From the NCBI RefSeq assembly GCF_000177235.2, contig NC_014829.1, positions 4,464,001-4,528,000 on the forward strand: 64,000 nucleotides of DNA, written 5' to 3'. A program made the position numbers and the translations under genes. Numbering within the stretch: the first letter of the stretch is position 1; each line of letters opens with the position of its first letter. Under the pieces are notes generated by a model. The model had not been told where the DNA came from. It did not search any database and saw only the letters and a program-made list of their open reading frames with translations. This stretch comes from Evansella cellulosilytica DSM 2522 (GTDB lineage Bacteria > Bacillota > Bacilli > Bacillales > Salisediminibacteriaceae). Positions 1 through 8,856 of this stretch are shown here, piece by piece.

Positions 1-372
1 TTATCCTTGTATTGCTGCAACAACAATGAGCGTCCATCCAATTAGGAAGGCTAGTCCTCCTATCGGTGTTATTGCCCCTAGAAAAGAAAGTCCTGTCATG
101 CTCAGTATGTATAAACTGCCTGAAAAAATAATAATACCGATGAAAAAAGCCCAACCAGCACCTGTTAATAATCCTGTTGCATTCAAATGGTTCATTAAAA
201 GCGCGACGCCAATTAGCGCAATCGAGTGTATCATGTGGTATTGAACTGCTGTTTGAAAGGTTTCTAAATATCCATTTGCTTCGAGTCTAGGCTTTAATGC
301 ATGTGCACCAAAGGCACCTAATGCAACGAACAAAAATCCGTTTAATCCACCTAATAAAATAAATAATTTCAT
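1..372 (-). CDS. DUF423 family small membrane protein (YwdK-like)
   Basis: This is a 123-residue, almost entirely hydrophobic protein with about four predicted membrane segments. The N-terminus has the family pattern of a Leu-rich helix followed by LGAFGAHALK, then a soluble turn (TFQTAVQYHMIHS) and further helices, typical of DUF423 proteins such as Bacillus YwdK. The function of the family is not established. I chose the ATG at 372 because AAAGGAG lies eight bases upstream; the longer reading to 414 has no such site. The gene is complete, its TAA being the first bases of the window. In Bacillus subtilis ywdK lies near ung and ywdI; both have homologues within 9 kb here, which supports the assignment. 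Confidence in the family is high and in any function nil. Confidence 0.85.
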   Translation of the reverse strand: MKLFILLGGLNGFLFVALGAFGAHALKPRLEANGYLETFQTAVQYHMIHSIALIGVALLMNHLNATGLLTGAGWAFFIGIIIFSGSLYILSMTGLSFLGAITPIGGLAFLIGWTLIVVAAIQG

Positions 373-414
373 GTTTTTATCTCCTTTCCGCTTTTCTTGA
401 CCAAAGAATAGCAT

Positions 415-455
415 AGAAGAAAAGCTAAAAACAAGCGTAGGTGCTTGCCTTTAGC
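415..455 (-). terminator. Bidirectional intrinsic terminator
   Basis: An inverted repeat, GCTAAAAACAAGC (424-436) against GCTTGCCTTTAGC (443-455), is followed on the minus strand by TTTTCTTCT and on the plus strand by a T-rich run. It lies directly after the stop codon of the minus-strand gene at 468-791. Confidence 0.7.
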
Positions 456-467
456 CTTTTGTTTTTG

Positions 468-791
468 TTACCTATTTTGTAAAAATACTTTTATTGCTTT
501 TTCCATTTCCTTAGATTCCTCTACAGATTGAGAGTGGACAACGATATGGTCACCGTCAACCTCTAAGTTAGCATTTGTAAATCCTTGCTTTTTTAAAAAA
601 TCAGTAATCGCAGTAGCATCTTCTTTTTGGACGAGCATCGTATGCTTGCCAACATAGTGATCCTCCACATATACATCATAGCTATCATGATTTAATTTCA
701 TATCATGTTGATCGTCATCTGCTCCACCTGTTATAAAGCGAATCGGCAAACCTGCAATACCTTGTCCATTTGAGTAACCTTGAAAATTCAT
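468..791 (-). CDS. Hypothetical protein, 107 aa
   Basis: I do not recognise this family. The protein is soluble, without signal peptide or membrane segment. It begins with a Gly/Asn-rich stretch (NFQGYSNGQGIAG) and continues with alternating strands and helices (DVYVEDHYVGKHTMLVQKEDATAITDFLKKQGF), suggesting a small alpha/beta fold. I chose the ATG at 791 because AAGGAGGG lies at good spacing; six extra codons to 809 have no site. It is followed by a hairpin terminator and then the DUF423 gene, so it is probably a single-gene transcript. The ribosome binding site and codon use favour a real gene. Confidence 0.6.
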   Translation of the reverse strand: MNFQGYSNGQGIAGLPIRFITGGADDDQHDMKLNHDSYDVYVEDHYVGKHTMLVQKEDATAITDFLKKQGFTNANLEVDGDHIVVHSQSVEESKEMEKAIKVFLQNR

Positions 792-1079
792 ACTATCCCT
801 CCTTACCATTTTATTTTTTCCTGAACTAAAAAAACCATGTATGTATAAATGTTTTTACGAATACAGCCTAAATGAAACATTTTTTATGACTAGTGTATAA
901 CTCGATATTCTGTTCATGTAAATATAGCATTTCACTATGCAAGGATTTACAAAACACTATGTATTTCAAGGAAAAATATAAAGCGTACATACACTTCATA
1001 GAGGTTGTCCGACTAGTTAATGTATCGGTTAAATACACCTTTATTTTTTCAATTTTTTAAATAGTTTGTAATATTTTGC
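792..1079. other. Intergenic region, no gene seen
   Basis: This AT-rich spacer separates the divergent gene at 468-791 from the ABC transporter operon. I find no ORF with a ribosome binding site, no riboswitch motif and no clear hairpin. The only candidate signal is the promoter-like sequence just downstream at 1080-1108. Confidence 0.5.
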
Positions 1080-1108
1080 TTGTCTTAATCATAAAAGTTC
1101 TCTATACA
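1080..1108 (+). promoter_or_regulatory. Candidate sigma-A promoter for the amino acid ABC operon
   Basis: TTGTCT (1080-1085) and TATACA (1103-1108) are separated by 17 bases, about 20 bases before the GTG start of the binding protein. Both hexamers deviate from consensus, so this is tentative. Confidence 0.4.
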
Positions 1109-1128
1109 AGCAAAGGGGGAAATATAAA

Positions 1129-1869
1129 GTGAAAAAAATGAGTGGGTTATTTTTAGGATTAATAGTTGCAATTGTTCTACTATCAGCCTGTGGGAGTGAA
1201 AATTATACAGTTGCCACAGACACAAACTACGTTCCATTTGAGTTTTTGGACACTGAAACTGGAGAGATGGTAGGTTTTGACATCGACTTAATCAATGAAG
1301 TTGCTGATAGAGTTGGTTTTGAAATTGATTTAGAAGTTGTTGAATTTGATGGCATTTTAACTGGTATGGAGACAGGGCGATATGATATTGGGATTGCTGG
1401 AGCAACAATAACAGAAGACAGAGCAGAGTTATTTGACTTCTCTGATCCATATTATGATGCTGGATTAATACTTGCTGTTCGAGCAGATGAAGAAGAGATC
1501 CAATCGATCGACGATGTAGACGGGAAAACTGTAGCTACACGTGCTGCTACAACGAGTGAAACATACTTAATGGAAAATACGGATGCCGACATTAGCCTTT
1601 TCCCGGATATCGTTAATGCATATCAAGACTTAGTAGCTGGACGTGTCGATGCTGTTATCTATGATCTCCCAAATGTGGTGTACTACATTGAATCTGAGGC
1701 TTTAGGAGAAATGAAAACAGTAGGTGATGTTCTTACTGGCGAGCAATATGGCATTATGTTTCCTAAAGATTCAGAGTTAAGAGAGGAAGTCAACGAAGCA
1801 CTTGCCGACATAATGGGAGACGGAACTTATGATGAGATTTATGAAAAATGGTTCGGTACTTCTCCATAA
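1129..1869 (+). CDS. Polar amino acid ABC transporter substrate-binding lipoprotein
   Basis: This is an extracytoplasmic solute-binding protein of the SBP_bac_3 family, the capture subunit for glutamine, arginine or a similar amino acid. A lipoprotein signal peptide ends in LSAC, so the mature protein is lipid-anchored at Cys21. Family signatures follow: YVPFEF near the mature N-terminus, GFDIDLINEVA, then GRYDIGIAGATITEDRAELF, with the ligand-binding Arg in that last region. The length (246 aa) is normal. Start is GTG at 1129, preceded by AAAGGGGGA. The mature protein is very acidic, as expected for surface proteins of alkaliphiles. A 93-bp gap leads to the permease gene, which has its own strong ribosome binding site. 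Substrate cannot be fixed from sequence alone. Confidence 0.9.
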   Translation: MKKMSGLFLGLIVAIVLLSACGSENYTVATDTNYVPFEFLDTETGEMVGFDIDLINEVADRVGFEIDLEVVEFDGILTGMETGRYDIGIAGATITEDRAELFDFSDPYYDAGLILAVRADEEEIQSIDDVDGKTVATRAATTSETYLMENTDADISLFPDIVNAYQDLVAGRVDAVIYDLPNVVYYIESEALGEMKTVGDVLTGEQYGIMFPKDSELREEVNEALADIMGDGTYDEIYEKWFGTSP

Positions 1870-1962
1870 TGGGAGGAAACTAGGGTAATACAATATGCTA
1901 GCGCAATAAGTGAGTAGCTTGTTGCGCTTTATCCATCTATTCTATATAGGAGGTTACTTTTA

Positions 1963-2637
1963 ATGGTTGACAGTTTAATAGAATTTTTTACTCACCCGGA
2001 TTGGGCTGGTGCTCTCCCCTTACTTTTGAGAGGTCTACAAATGACTTTATACGTTACTCTTATAGGTATATTCTTCGGATTTATTATCGGTACATTTGTT
2101 GGTATTGCAAGATTGTCAAAAAGTAAAATCATATATGGACTTGCTACTATATATATTGAACTAATTCGTGGAACACCAATAATTGTCCAAGCTATTGTTC
2201 TTTATTTTGCAGTTTCACAAAACATAGGTATTAATTTGAATGCACCAACTGCTGGTATTGTAGCTATCGCTATTAATGCAGGTGCATATATTTCTGAAAT
2301 CGTTCGTGGTGGCGTACAGTCGATTGACAAAGGGCAAATGGAAGCTGGCCGGTCTTTAGGCCTTAGTTCTCGCCAAACAATGCGTTATATCATTTGGCCA
2401 CAAGCTTTTAAAAGAATGATCCCTCCTCTAGGAAACCAATTTATTATTAGCTTAAAAGACACTTCTGTTTTCGCAATTATTTCTTTACAGGAAGTGACTT
2501 TTCTCATGAGAATGTATGTAAGCTCTTCTGCGAATACGCTTCAGCCTTATATTATGCTTTGTTTAGCATACTTAATTATCACTATTCCAGCGATGCTCAT
2601 ACTTAGAAGGATTGAACGGAGGTTAGATGTATCATGA
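1963..2637 (+). CDS. Polar amino acid ABC transporter permease
   Basis: This is the integral membrane subunit of the His/Glu/Gln/Arg/opine permease family. It has about five membrane helices, with the N-terminal [18 protein letters not shown] pattern and the EAA loop near residues 125-145 ([22 protein letters not shown]) that contacts the ATPase. Length 224 aa is typical. A strong AGGAGG precedes the ATG. The 3' end overlaps the ATPase start by four bases (ATGA), so the two are translationally coupled. It presumably works as a homodimer with the ATPase encoded next. Confidence 0.93.
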   Translation: MVDSLIEFFTHPDWAGALPLLLRGLQMTLYVTLIGIFFGFIIGTFVGIARLSKSKIIYGLATIYIELIRGTPIIVQAIVLYFAVSQNIGINLNAPTAGIVAIAINAGAYISEIVRGGVQSIDKGQMEAGRSLGLSSRQTMRYIIWPQAFKRMIPPLGNQFIISLKDTSVFAIISLQEVTFLMRMYVSSSANTLQPYIMLCLAYLIITIPAMLILRRIERRLDVS

Positions 2638-3356
2638 TAAAAGTGAAGGATTTACACAAGTCATTTGGTAAATTACAAGTATTGAAAGGCATTCATGCTG
2701 AAGTAAAGGAAAAAGAAGTTGTGTGTGTGATTGGCCCTTCTGGCTCTGGAAAAAGTACTTTTTTACGATGTCTTAATTTACTTGAAGAAGTAACATCTGG
2801 TGAAGTTATTATTGACGGCGAAAGCTTAACTAATCCTAAAATCGATATTAACAAATTACGTTCACAAGTAGGAATGGTGTTTCAACATTTCAATCTATTC
2901 CCTCATAAAACAGTGCTTGAAAATGTAACAATGGGCCCCATTAGGGTAAAGGAAACCCCAAAACAGGATGCTGATGAGCTTGCATTACAACTATTGGAAA
3001 AGGTCGGATTATCTGATAAGGCTAACGTTTATCCTGCAAGTTTATCAGGCGGACAAAAACAACGTGTAGCTATTGCAAGAGCTCTTGCAATGAATCCGAA
3101 GGTCATGTTATTCGATGAACCGACATCAGCCTTAGACCCGGAATTAGTGGGCGATGTCCTTGAAGTTATGAAAGAACTTGCAAAAGAAGGGATGACAATG
3201 GTTGTAGTCACTCATGAAATGGGGTTCGCTCGTGAAATGGGTGATCGAGTCATTTTTATGGATCAAGGCATCATTATGGAGGAAGGGGATCCTTCAGTGA
3301 TCTTCGACAATCCACAAAACCCTAGAACGCAAGAGTTCTTAAATAAAGTTTTGTAG
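2634..3356 (+). CDS. glnQ: Polar amino acid ABC transporter ATP-binding protein
   Basis: This is the cytoplasmic ATPase that drives import with the preceding permease and binding protein. Walker A is GPSGSGKST (residues 34-42), followed by a Q-loop in [13 protein letters not shown], the signature LSGGQKQR, Walker B VMLFDEP with the catalytic Glu, a D-loop SALDPE and the switch His in [10 protein letters not shown]. Length 240 aa is normal for GlnQ/ArtM-type subunits. It is the last gene of the three-gene operon; a hairpin terminator with a run of T follows within 10 bases. The symbol reflects family resemblance, not proven glutamine specificity. Confidence 0.93.
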   Translation: MIKVKDLHKSFGKLQVLKGIHAEVKEKEVVCVIGPSGSGKSTFLRCLNLLEEVTSGEVIIDGESLTNPKIDINKLRSQVGMVFQHFNLFPHKTVLENVTMGPIRVKETPKQDADELALQLLEKVGLSDKANVYPASLSGGQKQRVAIARALAMNPKVMLFDEPTSALDPELVGDVLEVMKELAKEGMTMVVVTHEMGFAREMGDRVIFMDQGIIMEEGDPSVIFDNPQNPRTQEFLNKVL

Positions 3357-3363
3357 CCTATAC

Positions 3364-3399
3364 AGCCAACTGCGGTTGACTCAAAAGGTGGCTTTTTTT
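3364..3399 (+). terminator. Intrinsic terminator of the amino acid ABC operon
   Basis: AGCCAAC (3364-3370) pairs with GGTGGCT (3387-3393) and is followed by a run of seven T. The loop contains GACTCAAAAGGT, the core of the stereotyped hairpins found at many other gene ends in this window. Confidence 0.65.
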
Positions 3400-3417
3400 G
3401 AGAGAAGCACTAAGTAT

Positions 3418-3529
3418 TGTACGGAGTCGGCGCATTCCCTTAAAGCCAACTATAAGTGGATTCCTTATAGTGAGCGCACGGTGAGTCGAGCCATTGCAAG
3501 GACTTTTAGTAACTTTTGGGACAGACTCT
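3418..3529 (+). repeat. Dispersed repeat core, copy 1 (inverted relative to 16657-16766)
   Basis: About 110 bases match the reverse complement of 16657-16766, from TGTACGGAG to ACTTTTGGGACA. Shared blocks include TATAAGTG, CTTATA and CTTTTGGGACA. The internal part is itself an imperfect hairpin. The copy sits next to a GACTCAAAAGGT hairpin, as the other copies do. A more diverged relative is at 60056-60150. No ORF is present. Confidence 0.7.
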
Positions 3530-3697
3530 TATTAAATAAAAAGTGGTTATACTAGTCAAATTAGTTGTCCGAACTCCTATCGCTGTACAAGCGATTCTTT
3601 AGAAGGTTACTGAAAACGTGGTGTTTTTTAATGGCACTGAAAAAGCCCTTAGATTGAAAGGGGTGGCTAACAAATATAAGGTCATTTGAATATAGAA

Positions 3698-3929
3698 GTT
3701 GATGAGGCCTGCGTAAACTCGCTTTCAGTGGAGAGTCGGCAAACCGCTCGATCCTCGCTCTGCAGTGTCTCACCCTGACTTACTTTTCCACAGGAACGGG
3801 CGACGCTGCTCTATCGGCATTTCACCTCTTGCTTCATCTCTCTATATGCTCATACAGTTACGGATACGCTCCAAAGCATATGCGCGTAAAGGAAGAGACA
3901 GTTACCTCGCTTGCTCGGGTCTCATCAAC
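3698..3929. repeat. MITE-like element with terminal inverted repeats
   Basis: The segment starts with GTTGATGAG and ends with CTCATCAAC, nine-base perfect terminal inverted repeats 232 bases apart. The interior is GC-richer than its flanks and shares GAAGAGACAG with the element at 12255-12456. No protein is encoded; a 70-codon reading frame across it lacks a ribosome binding site. It appears to belong to the same broad class of GTTGAT-ended non-coding repeats common in Bacillaceae. Confidence 0.5.
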
Positions 3930-4090
3930 ATTTTCTATAATTAGGTATTTTGAATATTAATGCAACAAAATAACAAGTTTTTCACTTTTTCAGCAGCCTC
4001 GTTTTCTTTCACTTTTTCAGTTTCCTTCAGAAATCAACCTATTTAGTGTCCCTCTTCACACCCTTTATTGGATAGATGTTCCAAAACGGT

Positions 4091-4402
4091 TTAAAAATCA
4101 AGCAAGCTATCGCTTTTAGGTATATCACCGTCATCGTAAATAGAAACTTTTTCACCACTTGAAGTTCGGATAGTTTCACTAGTGGATTTGGTGTTAATCA
4201 CATCGTCCACTGAAGCATGATTCACTTTAGGGGCTGCTTGCCGCTTCGTTTCGTGAGATGATAATAGCAAATCACAATATGTTTTAATAGCAGTTGCCTG
4301 ATCACGAAAAGCTGGTGAAGATGAATCGCCTTCTAATAACGTTTTTAACTTGGCTAGCTCCTCCTCCATTTTCTGCACTACTACTTTAGCTGGAATTTCC
4401 AT
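4091..4402 (-). CDS. YwdI-like protein (DUF5327 family)
   Basis: This is a 103-aa soluble protein of unknown function. The N-terminus (PAKVVVQKMEEELAKLKTLLE) and the following AIKTYCDLLLSS match what I know of Bacillus YwdI (DUF5327): a short helical coiled-coil head followed by a low-complexity, charged, poorly conserved tail. The ATG at 4402 is preceded by AAGGGG. In Bacillus subtilis ywdI lies near ung and ywdK; homologues of both are in this window, which fits. It is followed by the repeat-rich region and preceded by a strong hairpin after pepF. Confidence 0.65.
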   Translation of the reverse strand: MEIPAKVVVQKMEEELAKLKTLLEGDSSSPAFRDQATAIKTYCDLLLSSHETKRQAAPKVNHASVDDVINTKSTSETIRTSSGEKVSIYDDGDIPKSDSLLDF

Positions 4403-4445
4403 ACTACTCCGCCCCTTCTAATAAACATAACAAAGTCATTTTGTA

Positions 4446-4488
4446 AGGCCACTAAAAAGTGGAAAGAACATCACTTTTTCAGCGGCCT
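4446..4488. terminator. Strong hairpin between pepF and the ywdI-like gene
   Basis: AGGCCACTAAAAAGTG (4446-4461) pairs with CACTTTTTCAGCGGCCT (4472-4488) with one bulge. The sequence CACTTTTTCAGC(A/G)GCCTC occurs again near 3988, so this hairpin also belongs to a recurring type. There is no long T run on either strand, so it could be an mRNA 3'-end stabiliser instead of a terminator. Confidence 0.5.
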
Positions 4489-4493
4489 CCATT

Positions 4494-6275
4494 TTAGCTT
4501 TCGGTTAATTCCATGAATGTATCTAAATCTTGTTTAACGAGATCGATTGCTTTTTGCCAGAAATCCGGTTTTGTTAAATCAACATTTAAATGTTTTTTCG
4601 CTAGTTCTTCTACCTCTAGTCTACCTGTGTCACGCAATAGATCAATGTAACGCTCTTCAAAGTCGCCCCCGGATTCTACTGCTTGCGCGTAAATTCCCAT
4701 GCTGAACAAGTAGCCAAATGTATATGGGAAGTTGTAGAATGGCACACCAGTAATATGGAAATGAAGCTTAGAAGCCCAAAAATGTGGTGAGTACTCGGAT
4801 AGTCCATCACAATACGCTTCTTTTTGTGCTTCCAGCATTATTTCGTTTAAACGATTGGCACTTACTAACCCTTTTTTGCGTTCTTCATAAAATCTTGTTT
4901 CGAATAAGAAGCGAGCATGGATGTTCATGAAAAAGGCGATTCCACGGTTAAGCTTATCGTCTAATAATTGGATCTTTGCTTCTTTTGTTTCAGCTTGTTT
5001 TACTGTCGCATCAGCTACGATCATTTCAGCAAATGTAGACGCAGTTTCTGCTACGTTCATCGCATAGCGTTGCGACATTTGCGGTAGGTCATTCATGACA
5101 TGCTGATGGTAGGCATGCCCTAGCTCATGGGCAAGCGTAGCTACATTTGATGCAGAGCCACTATAGGTCATAAAGATACGTGATTGTTCACTCATTGGAA
5201 AGCTAGTACAGAACCCTCCTGGTCTTTTACCCGGACGACTTTCCGCTTCAATCCACTCTTTATCAAACGCCATTTGTGCAAAGTCAGCCATTTTCGGGCT
5301 GAACGTACGAAATTGTTCGACAATCATAGTTGCTGCGTCATCGTAGCTTACTTCCTCAGCATTTTCAGAGACAGGGGCACTGACGTCATACATCGCTAGC
5401 TTTTCTACACCTAATAGCTTTGCTTTTCTTTCCATATATTTTACAAAGTCAGCTTTGTTTTTTGTAATCGTATCCCACATGACGTCTAACGTCTCTTTTT
5501 TCATGCGGTTTATTTGTAAAGGCTCTTTTAAAACTTCACCCCAGCCACGGGCTTCATATGTTTTTAGACGGAAGCCAGCTAAATGGTTTAAAGTATTTGC
5601 GAAAAGCTCAGATTCCTTTTCCCAAGCCTTTTCTGTTTGGTCAAATACGTGTTTACGGAAGGTACGATCGTTGCTGCTCATCTTATTTGCAGCCTGCCCT
5701 ACTGAGTAAGAATTGACTTCCCCGTCCTCTTCAATGTCAACGGACATGCGACCAACAATCGTACTATAAAAATCTCCCCATGCATGATAGCCGTCAATCG
5801 ATAGAGCTTGGATGAGTTTTTCTTTATCTCCTGCAAGCTTTTCCTTCGCATTTTGACGTCGTTCATTTAAATTAAAGACAATTTCGTACATGGAATCTAA
5901 CGATATAAATAAGTTCCACTCATCATCGGAAAAAGCTAAAAGCTGCTCATCAATGGAAGTGAGTATCGATTGGTACATAGATGATAGCTGTTTTATTCGA
6001 CCAGTTAACAGCTTTGCACCTTCATCCTTTACGTCTTGGGCCGTTAAGCAACCTACAAACGCACCGGACTCACGCACCTTTTTGCCCACTTCTTGAGCAC
6101 GAACGATAATATTTGCCCAAGTCTCTACGTTACTATCCGCAGCATCTGTTTCTTTTTGAAATGTCGATAACTCCGCTTCAAGCTCATTTAAAAATTTGAG
6201 AAGTGCTTCAGAATCACTTGTTCCTCCTTTGAATATGGAGTCTAAGTCCCAAACTTGCTTATACTTCGCTGTCAT
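4494..6275 (-). CDS. pepF: Oligoendopeptidase F family zinc metallopeptidase
   Basis: This cytoplasmic M3B metallopeptidase cleaves short oligopeptides. The catalytic zinc site HELGH is at residues 383-387, in LAHELGHAYHQH, with the third ligand Glu expected in the following helix (NVAETASTFAEM). Length 593 aa is typical of PepF. The N-terminal part is the helical PepF lid domain. Start ATG at 6275 has AGGAGG at ideal spacing. The gene overlaps the end of the upstream NAD(P)-binding protein gene by 17 bases, so the two are co-transcribed. A hairpin follows the stop. Confidence in family is high; the physiological substrate is not known. Confidence 0.93.
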   Translation of the reverse strand: MTAKYKQVWDLDSIFKGGTSDSEALLKFLNELEAELSTFQKETDAADSNVETWANIIVRAQEVGKKVRESGAFVGCLTAQDVKDEGAKLLTGRIKQLSSMYQSILTSIDEQLLAFSDDEWNLFISLDSMYEIVFNLNERRQNAKEKLAGDKEKLIQALSIDGYHAWGDFYSTIVGRMSVDIEEDGEVNSYSVGQAANKMSSNDRTFRKHVFDQTEKAWEKESELFANTLNHLAGFRLKTYEARGWGEVLKEPLQINRMKKETLDVMWDTITKNKADFVKYMERKAKLLGVEKLAMYDVSAPVSENAEEVSYDDAATMIVEQFRTFSPKMADFAQMAFDKEWIEAESRPGKRPGGFCTSFPMSEQSRIFMTYSGSASNVATLAHELGHAYHQHVMNDLPQMSQRYAMNVAETASTFAEMIVADATVKQAETKEAKIQLLDDKLNRGIAFFMNIHARFLFETRFYEERKKGLVSANRLNEIMLEAQKEAYCDGLSEYSPHFWASKLHFHITGVPFYNFPYTFGYLFSMGIYAQAVESGGDFEERYIDLLRDTGRLEVEELAKKHLNVDLTKPDFWQKAIDLVKQDLDTFMELTES

Positions 6276-6969
6276 ATTTCCGCCTCCTAGAGTGGTCTTG
6301 TGTTAATACTCTCCCTAATTGTTGAATTCGGTCTGATTCGTATAAATGGACGCCGCTACTATCTTCTTGTGCAAGTGCAAACATTGCCTTCGCTAAGTGT
6401 GTTGCTTTAATTGGCTTATATTTCCCATAAGGTCCTACAAGAAAAATGGAAAGAGGTTTAAAAGCAAATTCTGCCGTTTTTTCACCTAATCGAAATTCTT
6501 TTCTTTTTCCTACAAGTAAAGACGGTCTAAATATATGTAATGAAGGAAGCTGCAAAGAAACTAATGCTTCCTCCAACTTTCCTTTCACACGACTATAGAA
6601 AAAAGTAGCTTCCCGATTGGATCCAATTGAAGAAACAATTAAAAAACGCTTTACATGCTTTTCTTTCGCTAACTCGGCAATTTTTAATGGGTATTTAAAA
6701 TCAACCTTCATGAACCGTTTTCTTGTTTTTGCTTTTTTCATTGTTGTTCCTAAACAAACAAAAACATCGTCAATCCCGCGGAACATATCAGCATGTTTAT
6801 GTAATTCGTCAAAGTCTATGACACGTTCCTTTACAATTGTTTCATCGATAAATCCAGACTCGCGCCTTGATAGCACACGAACTTCATCATACAAACCACT
6901 ATGCAAAAGTTCCTCCATTAAATGGTGACCTATCAGTCCAGTAGCTCCAGCAACTAATGCTTTTTTCAA
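6259..6969 (-). CDS. NAD(P)-binding, short-chain epimerase-like oxidoreductase
   Basis: This is a Rossmann-fold protein of the atypical SDR class related to TIP30/HTATIP2-like NAD(P)H-binding proteins. The N-terminal cofactor loop is GATGLIG, followed by VRVLSRR, then FVCLGTTMKKA and FLIVSSIGSNREATFFYSRVKGKLE, where Tyr and Lys of YSRVK occupy the usual YxxxK position. I chose TTG at 6969 because AGAGGTG is correctly spaced from it; the GTG at 6978 would overlap that site. It precedes pepF with a 17-base overlap. Substrate unknown; a flavin- or NADP-dependent redox role is only inferred. Confidence 0.78.
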   Translation of the reverse strand: MKKALVAGATGLIGHHLMEELLHSGLYDEVRVLSRRESGFIDETIVKERVIDFDELHKHADMFRGIDDVFVCLGTTMKKAKTRKRFMKVDFKYPLKIAELAKEKHVKRFLIVSSIGSNREATFFYSRVKGKLEEALVSLQLPSLHIFRPSLLVGKRKEFRLGEKTAEFAFKPLSIFLVGPYGKYKPIKATHLAKAMFALAQEDSSGVHLYESDRIQQLGRVLTQDHSRRRKYDSEV

Positions 6970-7070
6970 CCCATTCACCTCTTATTTAGTAAACCGAATT
7001 ATTTATTATCGTACCATGAAATGAACCGAAACTCATGTGATACGGTAATCAACTTCGATTTGACTATAGT

Positions 7071-7943
7071 TTATGAAAAATAGTATTTATATAACGCTTG
7101 CGTTCCAGCATTTTCTTCACCTTTGTTTGCAAGCTGCTCATATAAGTTTTTCGCTAACGTTAGTCCTGGCGTCTTTACATCCATTTCTTCTGCAGACTGA
7201 AGTGCTATTTTCATATCTTTTATAAAATGCTTAATATAAAAACCTGGCTCAAAATCACCATCAATCATGCGCGGCGCTAGCTTACTAAGTGAAAAGCTTC
7301 CAGCCGCTCCCGTTTCAATCGTCTCAATCACCTGCTTTTGATCAAGACCTGCTTTTTTCGCATAGGCCATCGCTTCACAAACCCCCATCATCGTCGAAGC
7401 TATTGCTATTTGGTTTGCCATTTTTGTATATTGACCAGACCCCGGTGGTCCAAGGCGTTTTACGTTTTCTCCCATGATTGAGAAGATTGGTTTTACGGCC
7501 TCAAATGCCTCCTTATCTGCACCTACCATGATTGCTAGTTTTCCTGATTTCGCTCCAATGTCACCACCGGAAACTGGGGCATCTAGAGCAAAAATCCCTT
7601 TCTTCGTTGCCTCATCATGGATTTTCTTAGCCAATAATGGACTTGATGTCGTCATATCGATAACATAAGCACCGGCTTTCGCATTGTTAAGAATTCCTTT
7701 CGTCCCTAAATATACTTCCTCAACATCGGTTGGATATCCTACGATCGTAATGATTACATCCGCTTTTTTGGCAACATCGGCTACTGTTTCACACCATACT
7801 GCGCCTTCCTCCACTAATTCTGCCGTTTTTGCTTTTGTTCTATTATAAACAAGCACTTCGTGTCCCTTTTTCAGTAAATTTCTCGCCATACTTTTTCCCA
7901 TGACACCTGTGCCAATAAAGCCAATGATTTGTTTTTCGTTCAT
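7071..7943 (-). CDS. NAD(P)-dependent beta-hydroxyacid dehydrogenase (YkwC/GarR-like)
   Basis: This is a 290-aa member of the 3-hydroxyisobutyrate / 2-hydroxy-3-oxopropionate dehydrogenase family. The N-terminal dinucleotide loop is GFIGTGVMGKSMA, followed by VYNRTKAK and the substrate-binding block LDAPVSGGDIGAKSG. The catalytic Lys lies in the GSGQYTKMANQIAIA motif. It resembles Bacillus YkwC, whose substrate is uncertain. ATG at 7943 has AGAGGGG upstream. It starts 18 bases after the ung stop codon and so probably forms an operon with ung. Confidence 0.88.
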   Translation of the reverse strand: MNEKQIIGFIGTGVMGKSMARNLLKKGHEVLVYNRTKAKTAELVEEGAVWCETVADVAKKADVIITIVGYPTDVEEVYLGTKGILNNAKAGAYVIDMTTSSPLLAKKIHDEATKKGIFALDAPVSGGDIGAKSGKLAIMVGADKEAFEAVKPIFSIMGENVKRLGPPGSGQYTKMANQIAIASTMMGVCEAMAYAKKAGLDQKQVIETIETGAAGSFSLSKLAPRMIDGDFEPGFYIKHFIKDMKIALQSAEEMDVKTPGLTLAKNLYEQLANKGEENAGTQALYKYYFS

Positions 7944-7961
7944 CTAGCATTCCCCTCTCTA

Positions 7962-8645
7962 TTATTCTTCTAACGTTTCGATCTTCCAATCCACTTCTTC
8001 TTTTCCGTGTTGCTTTAATATAGCATTCGCTTTTGAAAAAGGTCTACTACCGAAAAAGCCTTTGCTTGCAGAAAATGGGCTTGGATGCGGTGATTTTAAA
8101 ATATAATGATTTGGATTAGATATGAGTGCTTCTTTTGCTTGTGCATGCTTGCCCCACAACATATATATGATTGGCTCATTTTTATTATTTAATGTTCTGA
8201 TCACTTCATCGGTAAATAACTCCCAGCCAATCCCTTTATGAGAGTTTGGTTTGTGCGCCTCCACTGTTAATACGGTATTCAGTAATAGCACCCCTTCATC
8301 CGCCCATTTTTGTAGAAAACCATGATGAGGAATAGCATAACCAAGGTCGCTTTGAAGCTCCTTATATATATTTCTTAAAGACGGTGGAACCTTTACTCCT
8401 CTTTTAACCGAGAAGCTAAGCCCGTGAGCCTGGTTAGGTCCGTGGTAAGGATCTTGTCCAAGTATAACTACTTTTGTTTTCTCCACAGGTGTAGAGGCTA
8501 GTGCGTGAAAAATATTTTGCTTTTCTGGATATATTTGTTTATTTTCATACGCTTCTTCAACATGGGAGCATAAAGTTTTAAAATACTCTTTCTGAAACTC
8601 TTTTTGAAGTAGTTCGTCCCAGCTATTATTTACAACAGTTATCAT
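7962..8645 (-). CDS. ung: Uracil-DNA glycosylase
   Basis: This family-1 UDG removes uracil from DNA. The water-activating motif GQDPYHGPNQAHGLSFSV and the leucine-loop motif HPSPFSA are intact, and the family length of about 225 aa is kept. I chose ATG at 8645 because GGAGGGG sits upstream at proper spacing; an in-frame GTG at 8657 overlaps that ribosome binding site and is unlikely. It starts the minus-strand pair ung-dehydrogenase and is divergent from cheY. Confidence 0.96.
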   Translation of the reverse strand: MITVVNNSWDELLQKEFQKEYFKTLCSHVEEAYENKQIYPEKQNIFHALASTPVEKTKVVILGQDPYHGPNQAHGLSFSVKRGVKVPPSLRNIYKELQSDLGYAIPHHGFLQKWADEGVLLLNTVLTVEAHKPNSHKGIGWELFTDEVIRTLNNKNEPIIYMLWGKHAQAKEALISNPNHYILKSPHPSPFSASKGFFGSRPFSKANAILKQHGKEEVDWKIETLEE

Positions 8646-8770
8646 AAACCCCTCCACATTTTTACGTTCTTTCTATTATTTTACCACTAGTATTTCAGTG
8701 TTAATCATTTAAAACCGATAGAAAACCCGTGACTTTATTACTATATAATTGTGTGAAAACTGATATATAA

Positions 8771-8799
8771 TTGACATTATGTAACTATGGTACTATATT
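8771..8799 (+). promoter_or_regulatory. Sigma-A promoter of cheY
   Basis: A perfect TTGACA (8771-8776) and TATATT (8794-8799) are separated by exactly 17 bases, about 60 bases before the cheY start. This is the best-looking vegetative promoter in the window and implies that cheY is not dependent on a sigma-D flagellar promoter here. Confidence 0.75.
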
Positions 8800-8856
8800 T
8801 ATTATAGATTATTATAAATACTAGATTCCTTAGTGTTGGAGGAGGAACTACATAAT

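Noticed and set aside
3561-3773. 70-codon ORF on the minus strand
   Set aside because: It crosses into a MITE-like repeat, has no ribosome binding site and its product looks random.
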